This document shows, in pieces, positions 28,120 through 37,238 of a stretch of DNA of 64,000 nucleotides. A program made the translations under genes and the position numbers. The notes below the pieces were generated by a model. It searched no databases, was not told the origin of the DNA, and saw nothing but the letters and a program-made list of their open reading frames with translations. Position 1 is the stretch's first letter; each line of letters starts with the position of its first letter. Origin of the DNA: Deltaproteobacteria bacterium (GTDB taxonomy: Bacteria > Myxococcota_A > Polyangia > Polyangiales > Polyangiaceae); assembly GCA_003235365.1 (NCBI GenBank), contig QJWJ01000519.1, positions 20,301 to 84,300 of the forward strand, in the 5' to 3' direction.

Positions 28120-31100
28120 TCAGTCGTCATCCGCCGGCGAAGCCATCCGCGAAGGCGGGGGCGGTGGTGCGGGGCGGCGGGGCGGTTTCGGCGCCCGGGG
28201 CGGAGGGGGCGGTGCCGAAGCGCGCGGCGGTTTGGGCGGCGGTGCGCCCAGGTGCGCCTCTTCCTCGTCTGCTTCGAGCACCTCGTCGATCTCGATGGCT
28301 TCGAGCTCGAGGGACTCGGAGGTATCGGCGCCGAGCAGCGCGCCCGCTGAGGCGACGTCGTCGTCCTCGTCTTGCTCGTCATCCAGCGGGGCGGGAGCTT
28401 CGAACTGGTTCCCGCGGACGGTCATCTGGTCGGGGCCCGTGAAGGGCGACGCGGCATCAGGAGCCAAGCCGACATCGGCAGTGACCTGGTGGGCGTTGCC
28501 AATCGGCGCCGCCCAGGGGTCGGAAGCGCTGGCGTCCGACGGGGAAGGCGGTGCAGAGGCTTCAACTTCGCCGGCCGTTTGATCCGGCGTTGCAGCGGCG
28601 GGCGAGGAGGCCGCGTCGGGCTGCGAAGCAGCGGTCTCGGGGCCCGCGATTTCGCCATCGCCCTCGTCTGCGGCGCCTGCGGCGTCTGCGGCCTGTGCGG
28701 CATTGGCGCCCATCGCCGCCAGCTCGGTGTCGAGGACGTCCATGCCGATCACGTTGGTTGGACCTTCCTCATCCATTGCTGCAGTGGCGTCTGGAGCGGA
28801 GGGCTCGCCGTCCGCACGCCGTTCGGCTCCCGCGTTCACCGCTGACGGCGAAGAGTCCTCGGGGTCATTCCCTGCGAGATCGGCCGGGGAAGCTGCCGTG
28901 TCTTCATCCCCCGAAGCTTCCGAGCCCTCGTTCGGGTCCGATTTCGCGCCCGCCTCGGCCTGTGCGGGCGCCGCGTTTTCCGAGGACTCATCTGGGTTGG
29001 CGATGTCCTCGGGGTCTGCGCTGTCAGACGAGCCAGCGCTTTCGGAAAGCCCCGCACTGTCAGTCGTGTCCTTGTCCTCGGCGGGCGCCACCTCGGTCTC
29101 GGGAGAGTCGGGGACCTGGGCAGCCAACGCTGATTCCTCCGCGGCTTTTTGCTGGCGAGCGCGCAGCATGGCGTCCTTGGCGCGAGCCAAACCTGCCTTG
29201 GCCTCGGCGTCATCGCTAGCCAAGCGCAGCACGCGACGCCAAGCGTCCGCCGCTTCCCTCGGGTCGCCCAATTGGTCTTGCCACAGCAGCGCAACGCGCC
29301 GCGCCAGTTCGGCGCGCACCTCCTTGTCGCGGTTGCGCAGGATCTGATCTTCGAGCAGCGCGACCATGCCGTTGTACTCTTCGAGCTCGTCGTACAGGCG
29401 CGCCAACTTGGTGTTGACCTCGGCGTCGTTGGGTGAAAGGTCGTGTAGGCGCTTGAGATCTTCGGCAGCCCCTTCCTTGTCGCTCAGCCGTTCTTCTCGC
29501 AGCGTCGCGCGCCGCGCCAGCAGCTTGCGCACCAAGGGGCCATCGAAGACCTCTTCCAAGGCCCGGCCGAGCACCGTCTCAGCGCGATGAAAGTCTCCCG
29601 CATCGGCGGCCATGTCTTCGAGCGCTTCGAGACTGATGTCCTCGACGTGCAGTACCAGGCCATCGCCGAGCCACTTGAAGGCCAAGTCCCGATCCGACAG
29701 CTTGTGAAAGGCCAGCTCTGCAGCGAGGCGTAGCATCCGGCCCCGGCTCGCACCCCCGTCCCGTGCGGCTTGTCCACCTTCGGACAGCGCGGTTGCGAAC
29801 AGAGAACGCAACACGGTGTCTTCTCGGCGTTCGTCCGCTGCATTGACCAGATCGACCATCAGGTCGAGCAAGTCTTCTTCCAGACCGCCGGACAGGGCGA
29901 CGTCGAACAGTGAGCGTGCCCGGTCTCGATCGTCGAGGCTTGCGGCGAGCTCGGCGGCGCGAACCAGCGCCGTCACGCGGTCGGGGATGGCCTCGAAGCG
30001 GGCGATCTGCCGTTCGTAGACGTCGACCTTGGTGGCTGCGGAGTCACACAGCGCAGCCAATCGCGACAAGAGCGACTCGACGTCGTCGGGGTCGGCGTCC
30101 GTCAACGCCGTCTCTCCGTGCTCGACCGACTCTGCAATCGTCAATCCGGCTTCCGCCAGCACCTCCGCCTGGCGGACGTATTCCGCCGCCAGCTCGGGCC
30201 CGGCCAGTTCGCTGCAACGAAGCGCGTGGGCCAATCGCAGGGCGGCTTGATCCGAGGCGGTCAGTGACAAGCGTTCAAACGTCGCGGCGATGCGCGGCTC
30301 GGCTCGTTTGTGCGCGACCAAGTCTCTGGCGACTGCGATCGCCTCGGCGGCCTCTTCGACCTCGGCGAAGCGGTCGAAAGCGGCGTGCAGTCGAGCGGCC
30401 CGCTCCTCGGAATCCTCCAGCGTGCTGCACCAGTGCACGATACGACGAGCGACGAGCGCCTTGTTCCCCAGCTCGTCACCGAGCTCGATGAACGCCTCTC
30501 GGCATGGCTCGTCACCTTGATCGGCCACGCCACCGAGCACGTTGAGCGCCTCGCTCCCGTTGCCGAGTTTGTCGCGCAAGATTTGAGCGAGCCGTCGCGT
30601 CATCTCGCTGACTTGACCCGAATCCGTTTGGACGGCGATGAGCTCGACCATCAGCTCGGCCACCAATGCCCACTCGTCGGCGGATTCGGCCAGCTCGCAC
30701 AGGCGGTGTGTCGCGTCGAGATCTTCCGGATCTTCGGCGTGAACGAACTTGAGCAAGCGAATCGCCTCCGAGGTGTTCGACAGGTTCAGTTCGTGGATCT
30801 CCGCCAGTCGAGTTGCCGTCTCGAGTTTCGCGGCGCGATTGGTCGTGGCGTCGACGTAGCGCTCGAGCACTTCGGCACCGTGCTCGTGGTTGCCGCGTGC
30901 GATTTCGAGGTCGCCCAGGCACTCCAGAGCGCTCTCGTTCTTTGCGTCGAGTTCCGCCAACACGTACTCGTAGCGGTCAGCAGCCCGATCGACGTCCATC
31001 AACTTGTTCGCGCAAAGATCCGCTTCGTGCAGTGCGAGCCGGACCTTTTCGGCGGGGTGGGCTGCGGCGTTGCCCCAACGTGCCAGGTATCCGACGGCGG

Positions 31101-33498
31101 TTTCGATATCGTCTCGACCCTCCGCCTCGGTCGCTAGCCAGCCCAGGGTCTCCTCATCTTCGCGGTCTTGCAGCACGAGGGCATAGCTGGAGCGGGCGCC
31201 GTTCGGATCAGCGAGCTTGTCGCGCTGGATGACCGCCGCTCGCTTGCGCAAGTAGACGCGCGCCGATGCGTCTTCGACGTGGGCGGCGCGTGTCAGAAAC
31301 ATCTGGACCAGTTCGTCGACTCGGTCGGCGGCGATGAGCAACTGCTCCAGTGAGCTCGAGTACTCGTCGTTGGTCGGCGCCAACGCGACGGCTTCTTCGA
31401 GCCGGCTCATGGCCTCGGTCGTGTCGTTGTCGGAGATCCAATACTTGGCCGCGCGCGCCATGATCGCGGCTTTGTCCGCCGCTTCTTCGGCGATGCTCGC
31501 CTGTTCGTCGGCGGCGTTGGCGGCCGGTTCCCACGCTTGCGCTTGGGCGAACAGTTGCTCGGCGCGCTCCCACATCTCGCGGTCACCGAGCTCTTCGGCG
31601 CCCTCGGCGAGGGACTCGGCAGCTTGCAGCGTCTGTCCCTGGGCGGCGCGAATCTCACCGAGCTTGAAGTACAACTCGCGCTTGGCCAAGTCATCGTCGA
31701 GCGGTGCGACGTTCTGCGCGATGCAGTCCGCCGCCAGATCCAGGCGGTCCGACTTCTCCAGGAGCTTGACTGCCTCCATCAGCGCGGCTTCGTCTCCAGG
31801 AGACAAAGCTGCGATGCGTGCCCAGGCCTCGCCTGCCGCGGCCGTGTCTTTGCGTCGTTGCAGGTGCAGCTTGGCGAGATTGCGCTCCAAGGAGATGCGC
31901 ACCTCGAGGTCCTCGGTGTGGCTGGCTTCCGTTTGCAGCACCTGCGCCAGGTCGTCCCAGCGACGTGCCTTCTCGAGCAGACGCTTGAGTTGGTCCCTGC
32001 CCTCCTCGTCGTCGGAATCGAGCTGGACGATGCGTTGCCACGCATAGACGGCCATATCCATGTCGCGTAGCTGGCTTTCGCTCAGTGCCGCGAGTTCACG
32101 CAACCAACCCAGCTGATCCTCCTCCAATGCGCCGGGGTAGTCGATGGCAGCAAGCAGCACGTCTTTGAGCTCTGCGAACTTGCGCTTGTTGGGAAGTTGC
32201 TCCTGCAGGTAGGTGAGAGCCTCGGAATTGATCGGATCGAGGTCGAGGGCCTGCCGGTAGACCGCAATCGCTTCGTTCTTGCGGCTCTTCTTCGCGAGTG
32301 CGTCAGCTTTTTCCAGCAACCCGTCCAGCGTGACGCCCGCCGGTACGTGTTGGGCGGCGCTCTGGCGGTAAGCCGTTGCAGGTCGCGCCGGGTCGGGGGA
32401 TTGCTCGACGGCTGCTGCGGCAGGGTGTGCGGCAGCGCCGCTGACCGGCCGGGCTGCGGGCGCCGCGTCGCCCGCCACGCGAGCTGCGTCGCCCGCCAGC
32501 ACGCCGGACGGATTGTCTCGCAAGTACGCCGCCGCTAGAGCAGCCACTTCGCCGAGGCGACCGAGCTGCTCGCCGTAGTAGATGGCCAACTGCATCGCCC
32601 GATCGTGAGACGGCGTCAGTTCCAACGCGCACAACGAGTACAGAAAGCCGTGTTCGCCGGGGTAGGTTTCCGCCAGACCGATGAACAGCTCCGTGGCCTC
32701 GCCAAGTTCGTCGGCGGCTGGAGCCCCGCCTTCGCGGTACTTCTCGAGGATCATCGTACCGAGCTGTTGGCGCAGGGCCGCGTCGCTGTCGTCGATGCGG
32801 CGCGCGTGGCGCAGCGCATTGATGGCTCGGTCGTGACGCCCGGCGCTCTTCGCCACTTGCGCTTCGTCGAGGTACAACGCCATCCGGCGTTGATCGTCCT
32901 GGGTGAGCGCCACTTCCATGCCGAAGTAAGGCAACGCTTCGGCGTACTCCCCCGCCGACTTGTGCAGCTCCCGCAAGCTGTAGATCGCGAATTGGTTGCT
33001 CGGGTCGAGATCGACGGCACGGCTGTACGCGTGCTTGGCACGGGTCGGATCCGGGGTTTGGCTTTCGCTCAGGCTACGACCGAGATCGACGAACAGTGCC
33101 GCCGCTTGCCCGCGCCACTCCGGTTGTTCGTGGGCGAGTGCGCCGAGTGCCGTGGCGCGGCGCTCCACCGCATTGGCAGTTCCGACCAGATCGCCCTCGT
33201 ACATGGCCAACACCCGTTGCGACAGATCCTCGTTGGTGGGATCGCGGTCGACGGCAGTGAGCAACACGCTGGCGGCGCGCTGCGGATCCTGAAACGTCGT
33301 CAGCCATACGTTTGCCGCTTCGTTGAGCCAGTGTGACGCGACCGGGCCGGCGGGGCTCTCCACTCCGATCTGCTCGAGCAAACGGGCGTACCCCTCGGGG
33401 TCCTGCTGGCCAGCGGCGTGTGCTTCGGCGATGGCAGCTTGATCCTGGGGGTTGGCTACCAGTCGGCGCACCAGCGCCTCTCGTTGTCGAGCATCCAT
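28120..33498 (-). CDS. Giant TPR protein with acidic and proline-rich C-terminus
   Basis: A 1792-residue soluble protein, the largest in the window. The first 1450 residues or so are helical repeats of TPR type (for example AVDLDPSNQFAIYSLRELH, AVALAPTNDEYSSSLEQLL, VHAEDPEDLDATHRLCELA). Residues from about 1450 are acidic and Ala/Ser/Asp-rich, probably disordered, and the last 50 are Pro-rich with repeated APPPP and PKPP stretches. No signal peptide, transmembrane segment or catalytic motif is visible, so it is a cytoplasmic scaffold candidate. Such giant TPR proteins are common in myxobacteria, including some in gliding motility. It is divergently transcribed from the pseudokinase-SctJ-Mla cluster. 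No better family assignment can be made. Confidence 0.85.
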   Translation of the reverse strand: MDARQREALVRRLVANPQDQAAIAEAHAAGQQDPEGYARLLEQIGVESPAGPVASHWLNEAANVWLTTFQDPQRAASVLLTAVDRDPTNEDLSQRVLAMYEGDLVGTANAVERRATALGALAHEQPEWRGQAAALFVDLGRSLSESQTPDPTRAKHAYSRAVDLDPSNQFAIYSLRELHKSAGEYAEALPYFGMEVALTQDDQRRMALYLDEAQVAKSAGRHDRAINALRHARRIDDSDAALRQQLGTMILEKYREGGAPAADELGEATELFIGLAETYPGEHGFLYSLCALELTPSHDRAMQLAIYYGEQLGRLGEVAALAAAYLRDNPSGVLAGDAARVAGDAAPAARPVSGAAAHPAAAAVEQSPDPARPATAYRQSAAQHVPAGVTLDGLLEKADALAKKSRKNEAIAVYRQALDLDPINSEALTYLQEQLPNKRKFAELKDVLLAAIDYPGALEEDQLGWLRELAALSESQLRDMDMAVYAWQRIVQLDSDDEEGRDQLKRLLEKARRWDDLAQVLQTEASHTEDLEVRISLERNLAKLHLQRRKDTAAAGEAWARIAALSPGDEAALMEAVKLLEKSDRLDLAADCIAQNVAPLDDDLAKRELYFKLGEIRAAQGQTLQAAESLAEGAEELGDREMWERAEQLFAQAQAWEPAANAADEQASIAEEAADKAAIMARAAKYWISDNDTTEAMSRLEEAVALAPTNDEYSSSLEQLLIAADRVDELVQMFLTRAAHVEDASARVYLRKRAAVIQRDKLADPNGARSSYALVLQDREDEETLGWLATEAEGRDDIETAVGYLARWGNAAAHPAEKVRLALHEADLCANKLMDVDRAADRYEYVLAELDAKNESALECLGDLEIARGNHEHGAEVLERYVDATTNRAAKLETATRLAEIHELNLSNTSEAIRLLKFVHAEDPEDLDATHRLCELAESADEWALVAELMVELIAVQTDSGQVSEMTRRLAQILRDKLGNGSEALNVLGGVADQGDEPCREAFIELGDELGNKALVARRIVHWCSTLEDSEERAARLHAAFDRFAEVEEAAEAIAVARDLVAHKRAEPRIAATFERLSLTASDQAALRLAHALRCSELAGPELAAEYVRQAEVLAEAGLTIAESVEHGETALTDADPDDVESLLSRLAALCDSAATKVDVYERQIARFEAIPDRVTALVRAAELAASLDDRDRARSLFDVALSGGLEEDLLDLMVDLVNAADERREDTVLRSLFATALSEGGQAARDGGASRGRMLRLAAELAFHKLSDRDLAFKWLGDGLVLHVEDISLEALEDMAADAGDFHRAETVLGRALEEVFDGPLVRKLLARRATLREERLSDKEGAAEDLKRLHDLSPNDAEVNTKLARLYDELEEYNGMVALLEDQILRNRDKEVRAELARRVALLWQDQLGDPREAADAWRRVLRLASDDAEAKAGLARAKDAMLRARQQKAAEESALAAQVPDSPETEVAPAEDKDTTDSAGLSESAGSSDSADPEDIANPDESSENAAPAQAEAGAKSDPNEGSEASGDEDTAASPADLAGNDPEDSSPSAVNAGAERRADGEPSAPDATAAMDEEGPTNVIGMDVLDTELAAMGANAAQAADAAGAADEGDGEIAGPETAASQPDAASSPAAATPDQTAGEVEASAPPSPSDASASDPWAAPIGNAHQVTADVGLAPDAASPFTGPDQMTVRGNQFEAPAPLDDEQDEDDDVASAGALLGADTSESLELEAIEIDEVLEADEEEAHLGAPPPKPPRASAPPPPPRAPKPPRRPAPPPPPSRMASPADDD

Positions 33499-33954
33499 AC
33501 GGGGATCACGGTATCACGCTGGCTCTCGCAGTCGCAATGCAGCAACCGCCCGGACAACGCAGGTCAGGCCGGCTCGAAACTCTCGTCCCATCGGGGCCGG
33601 TTTGGGTGAGCCGATCAGCGAACGGAGATCCTCGGGTGAGGACTGCCCCCACGTTGTAATGTTTTAACCCATCGACATCTCCGTTCACCGCCGCAGGTGC
33701 GTGGCCGACGATGATGCGTTGCAAGGCGGGCGCGTATCGACAGCGACATCGCCATGGTCGCGATCATCACGGTGCATCCGGCAAGCCCAACGACGGCTGT
33801 CGTATGAGTCTTCGGCCGAAACGTGCGGAACGACTCACGGAGAACTCGCGGAGAACTCGCGTACGAGCGCGACAAAGCGTGCGTTGTACGCGACGAACCG
33901 ACACCCCATATCTGGTGGACCGTCCCCAGAAGCGTTGCTAAGGTCCGGCGTTCC
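33499..33954. other. Divergent intergenic region with a short tandem repeat
   Basis: This 456-nt gap separates the giant TPR gene from the seven-gene cluster and should hold promoters in both directions. An 11-bp unit GGAGAACTCGC occurs twice in tandem (33839-33849, 33850-33860), and an AT-rich patch lies at 33653-33668. The plus-strand frame continuing from 33823 into the next gene is open but encodes unconserved sequence. I cannot assign a specific promoter. Confidence 0.5.
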
Positions 33955-35562
33955 ATGACGAGCGTGCAAACTCCTGGCGCCCCGTTCTCTCCTCAGGCCG
34001 TGTCCTCCCAAGCGCCAGCCAACTTGCGACAGTTGCTGGATCAGAATCGTGCTATCGGCGCGCGTGTACCGCTCGGCAAGGCGATCGAGCTACTCGTTCC
34101 GTTGTGCGTCGAGGTTGCGGACATTCACCGGCAGGGGTACGGCGTTCACGTTCACCCGTCGAACCTCGTGTTCAACGCCCGCGGCACGTTGAGTCTCTCG
34201 ACGGAACGCGCCGCCGATCCGCCGGCCACACCTGCGGACAGCGCTTGCCTGCCACCCGAGTCGACGCCGGGTGAACTCGGATCCGCGTCAGCGACCGTCT
34301 ATTCGATCGGCGCGATTCTCTACGAGATGCTCACCGGGTTGTCCGCCGGGCGCGGGATGCGCCGCCCGAGCGAAGTGGTCCCCGGCTTGCCTGCAGGCTG
34401 CGAGATGTTGATGGCCAAAGCTCTCGTCGCCGACCCTGCGCACCGTCCCGACGATCTCAACGCGCTGGCCCAAGCGTTGTACGGGTTGATGCCACAGCCG
34501 ACGATCCCACCGCCCCCCACTGCCGATCTGGGTCACTTGGACCACGTCGGGGACTTGGAGGTCGACGTTTCGCTGTCCATGATGCCCCCCGCCGCACAAC
34601 CGGCGCCCGTGCCTGCTTCGGCGCCGCGCTCTGCACCGGGTTCGGCTCCGCGTACTGCCAACGGCCTGAACCTGGCGGTCACCCAGGCCGCGCCCAGCCA
34701 ACCGCGCGGCTCCGGCGTGACGGCTGAGCTGGCGCAGCTCAAGGCCCGTCTCGAATCGGATCCCACGCCGCGCTACGTCGTCGTCAAGGACGGCATGGAC
34801 CACGGCCCGTTCAACGCCGTCGAGTTGCTACACCAGATTGGCAACCACACGTTCAACGAAGATGACGTGGTGCGTCATGACGGAACGGGTGAGGAACGCG
34901 CGATCCGAGACTGGGAAGAGTTCGCGCCGTTCGGGGAGCACGCGCGCCTGCACCGCGACATCATCGAAGAGAAGGCCGCCATCGACCGCGGGGTAGCTCA
35001 GGAGAGCAAGCGCACGAAGGGCAAAGCTTTCGTGGGAATGCTCGTCGTCGGCCTGTTGCTCTCGGGCGCTGCGGCGTGGTTCGTCACTCAGGTCGGCACC
35101 CGCAGTGACGAGGTTGCCATCCAGACCGAGACCGTGAGCAACATCGAGGCCGAGGGCAACCTGAACGTCAAGAAGGGCGCTGGTGGCGGCAAGAAGGGTG
35201 GCAGTCGCGTCGTCGGGTCGCAGGGCGGTATTCCAGTCCTCGCCGGTGGGCAGAGCTGTGAGAGTGCACAGGCGGCCTATGTCGAAGAGATGAAGATGAC
35301 CGGCGGTGGCCAGGCCGACATCACGCGCGGCCAGTATGCGTCCATCATGAACAGCGGTTCGTACTTCTCCCACTGCGGCGTGCCCAGCAGCGTGGCGGTC
35401 AGCATTTGCGTCGCGGTGCAGAACGGCAGAGCCGTCGGGGTGACGGTGCGGACGACTCCCAATCATGGTTCGAAGAGCTGCATCTCCTCGGCGGTTCGCC
35501 GGATGAGCTTTCCCTCACATCCAAAACTGGATGTCGTTCGCGTCAACTTTGCGGCAGAATAG
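33955..35562 (+). CDS. Membrane-anchored pseudokinase-like protein with GYF-like domain
   Basis: A 535-residue single-span protein. Residues about 22-180 resemble the C-lobe of a Ser/Thr kinase: ADIHRQGYGVHVHPSNLVFN aligns with the catalytic loop but lacks the HRD aspartate, no DFG follows, and TVYSIGAILYEMLTG (114-128) and ADPAHRP match later kinase subdomains. The N-lobe with the lysine is absent, so it should not phosphorylate. After a Pro/Ala linker, residues 272-326 (YVVVKDGMDHGPFNAVELL) look like a GYF_2-type peptide-binding domain. One transmembrane helix lies at 358-379, and the C-terminal, Cys-containing domain (430-535, Cys435/474/485/509) should be periplasmic. First gene of a seven-gene run; its stop is 5 nt before the SctJ start. 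Confidence 0.75.
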   Translation: MTSVQTPGAPFSPQAVSSQAPANLRQLLDQNRAIGARVPLGKAIELLVPLCVEVADIHRQGYGVHVHPSNLVFNARGTLSLSTERAADPPATPADSACLPPESTPGELGSASATVYSIGAILYEMLTGLSAGRGMRRPSEVVPGLPAGCEMLMAKALVADPAHRPDDLNALAQALYGLMPQPTIPPPPTADLGHLDHVGDLEVDVSLSMMPPAAQPAPVPASAPRSAPGSAPRTANGLNLAVTQAAPSQPRGSGVTAELAQLKARLESDPTPRYVVVKDGMDHGPFNAVELLHQIGNHTFNEDDVVRHDGTGEERAIRDWEEFAPFGEHARLHRDIIEEKAAIDRGVAQESKRTKGKAFVGMLVVGLLLSGAAAWFVTQVGTRSDEVAIQTETVSNIEAEGNLNVKKGAGGGKKGGSRVVGSQGGIPVLAGGQSCESAQAAYVEEMKMTGGGQADITRGQYASIMNSGSYFSHCGVPSSVAVSICVAVQNGRAVGVTVRTTPNHGSKSCISSAVRRMSFPSHPKLDVVRVNFAAE

Positions 35563-35567
35563 CCGCC

Positions 35568-36383
35568 GTGTTCCCCCACTTTCGACTCGACTGGCGCGCC
35601 ACGCGTCGGCTGCCGCGTGCTCTGATCCTCGCTAGTGCTCTCGTCGGAGCCTCGGGCTGCACCGCTGAAGTTGCGCGAGGGCTCGACGAAGTCGAGGCCA
35701 ATCGTGTGCTGGTCGCGCTCAACGAGCATGGCGTCGCCGCGTCCAAAGCGCCGGATCCCTCCGCCGAGGGGCGTTTCGCAGTCAGCGTCCCCCAAGGTGA
35801 CCTGGCCAGCGCCGTGACGACCTTGTCCCAGGAAGGCCTGCCCAGCCCCGTGTCTCCGGGAGTGCTCGAATCCCTCGGCGAAACCGGCTTGGTCGCCAGC
35901 CGAAAAGCGGAGCACGCGCGTTTGGTCGTGGGCACGGCGGGCGAGCTCGAGCGCTCTCTCACGGAAGTTGCCGGCGTGCTCAGCGCCCGCGTTCACCTTG
36001 CGGTGCCGGAACCCGACCCATTCGCCCCGCGCGAGGCGGTCGTGCCGACCAGCGCCTCGGTGCTGATCCGTCATCAAGGAGCGACGCCTCCTCTTGGGGC
36101 TTCGGACGTGCAACGGCTCGTTGCCGGTGCCGTGAGCGGTCTGGATCCCGAGCACGTCGCGGTGGTCAATCTGCCCGTCGCTGGCAGCCCTCGCGAAGTG
36201 AACGGTTCCCTGGCGCAATTCGGCCCCCTCTCCGTCAGTCACGGCTCGATCAGCGCCTTGCGAATCATCGTCGTCGCGGTCGCCGCGCTCAATCTTGCAT
36301 TGCTGGGCACGTTGATCTTCTTGTGGCTGCGACTGCGATCGTCGCGGAGCCTGCCCGTGCGCGCCGCCAATCCCGCCAAGTGA
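35568..36383 (+). CDS. SctJ/YscJ-family ring lipoprotein, orphan
   Basis: A 271-residue protein from a GTG at 35568, 5 nt after the previous stop. Signal peptide with lipobox GASGC (Cys31), then the type III secretion inner-ring lipoprotein (SctJ/YscJ/PrgK, FliF-related) fold: RGLDEVEANRVLVALNEHGV, FAVSVPQGDLASAVTTLSQEGLP, AGELERSLTEVAGVLSARVHLAVPEPDPF and TSASVLIRHQG are all signature strings. A C-terminal transmembrane helix (about 234-258) matches the family. SctJ normally forms a ring with SctD under an export apparatus; no other injectisome or flagellar gene is in the 30 kb around it. It may have been recruited to another envelope machine. Confidence 0.88.
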   Translation: MFPHFRLDWRATRRLPRALILASALVGASGCTAEVARGLDEVEANRVLVALNEHGVAASKAPDPSAEGRFAVSVPQGDLASAVTTLSQEGLPSPVSPGVLESLGETGLVASRKAEHARLVVGTAGELERSLTEVAGVLSARVHLAVPEPDPFAPREAVVPTSASVLIRHQGATPPLGASDVQRLVAGAVSGLDPEHVAVVNLPVAGSPREVNGSLAQFGPLSVSHGSISALRIIVVAVAALNLALLGTLIFLWLRLRSSRSLPVRAANPAK

Positions 36384-36503
36384 GCGAGCCGCCCGGGGGG
36401 GCGCGAGATTTCGGTGTGGACCAGTCGCAGGGTCCCCCACCCCGAAAATGGGCGTGTGCGGATTGCGTTTGCTCATCTACAGTCCAGTGATGCGGAGCGT
36501 GGT

Positions 36504-37238
36504 TTGATTCGCCTCCAAAGCGTTTCGGTGCTGTTCGACAGGCCCGTGCTGCGTGGCGTGAGTCTGACGGTGCCCAAAGGTGCGCTGTACGGCCTGGTCG
36601 GTCCCGGGGCCTCGGGTAAGAGCGTCCTGCTCAAGGCGATCGCTGGTCTGGTTCCCGCCCAGGCTGGCAGCGTGATGGTCGGCCAAACCCAGGTCACCGA
36701 TGCTGACGAGCCGGCGCTGTTCGAGCTGCGCAAGAACATCGGCATGTTGTTCCAGAACAACGCCCTGTTCGACTTCATGACCGTCGCGCAGAACGTCGCA
36801 TTCCCCCTGCGTCAACTGTTCGCTCCCGACGAAAGCGAGGTAGCTCGCCGGGTCTCCGAGCGCCTTTCGGCCGTGGGGCTGCCGGGCTTCGAGTCGCGCT
36901 TGCCCGGAGGGCTCAGCGGTGGGCAAAAGAAACGAGTCGGGGTCGCGCGCGCCACCATCACCGCCGCGCCCATCCTGCTGTACGACGAGCCCGCCGCGGG
37001 GCTCGATCCGGTGAGCAGCCAGAAGCTGTTCGACCTGCTGCGCCAAGAACAACAGGCTGCGGGCAGCACGGTGGTGATGGTTTCGAGTGACTTGGATCGC
37101 CTGCTCACCGTCACCGACTGGGTCGGCATGCTGCTCGACGGCGAGCTGATTTTCGAGGGCACGACCGAGCAGGCGCGCGCTAGCGGCAACCCCTACGTAC
37201 GGCAGTTTCTTCGAGGCGATGTGGAGGGCCCGCTGTGA
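36504..37238 (+). CDS. mlaF: MlaF-like ABC transporter ATPase
   Basis: Predicted cytoplasmic ATPase of an Mla-type phospholipid transporter, about 244 residues. Motifs: Walker A GPGASGKSVLLK, Q-loop FQNNALFDFMT, signature LSGGQKKRVGVARA and Walker B LLYDEPAAGLDP. The NALFDFMTVxxNVAFPL stretch is typical of MlaF. The start is uncertain: TTG at 36504 has GGAG upstream and gives a compact protein; a GTG at 36456 is also in frame. It overlaps the MlaE gene by 4 nt. Confidence 0.88.
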   Translation: MIRLQSVSVLFDRPVLRGVSLTVPKGALYGLVGPGASGKSVLLKAIAGLVPAQAGSVMVGQTQVTDADEPALFELRKNIGMLFQNNALFDFMTVAQNVAFPLRQLFAPDESEVARRVSERLSAVGLPGFESRLPGGLSGGQKKRVGVARATITAAPILLYDEPAAGLDPVSSQKLFDLLRQEQQAAGSTVVMVSSDLDRLLTVTDWVGMLLDGELIFEGTTEQARASGNPYVRQFLRGDVEGPL

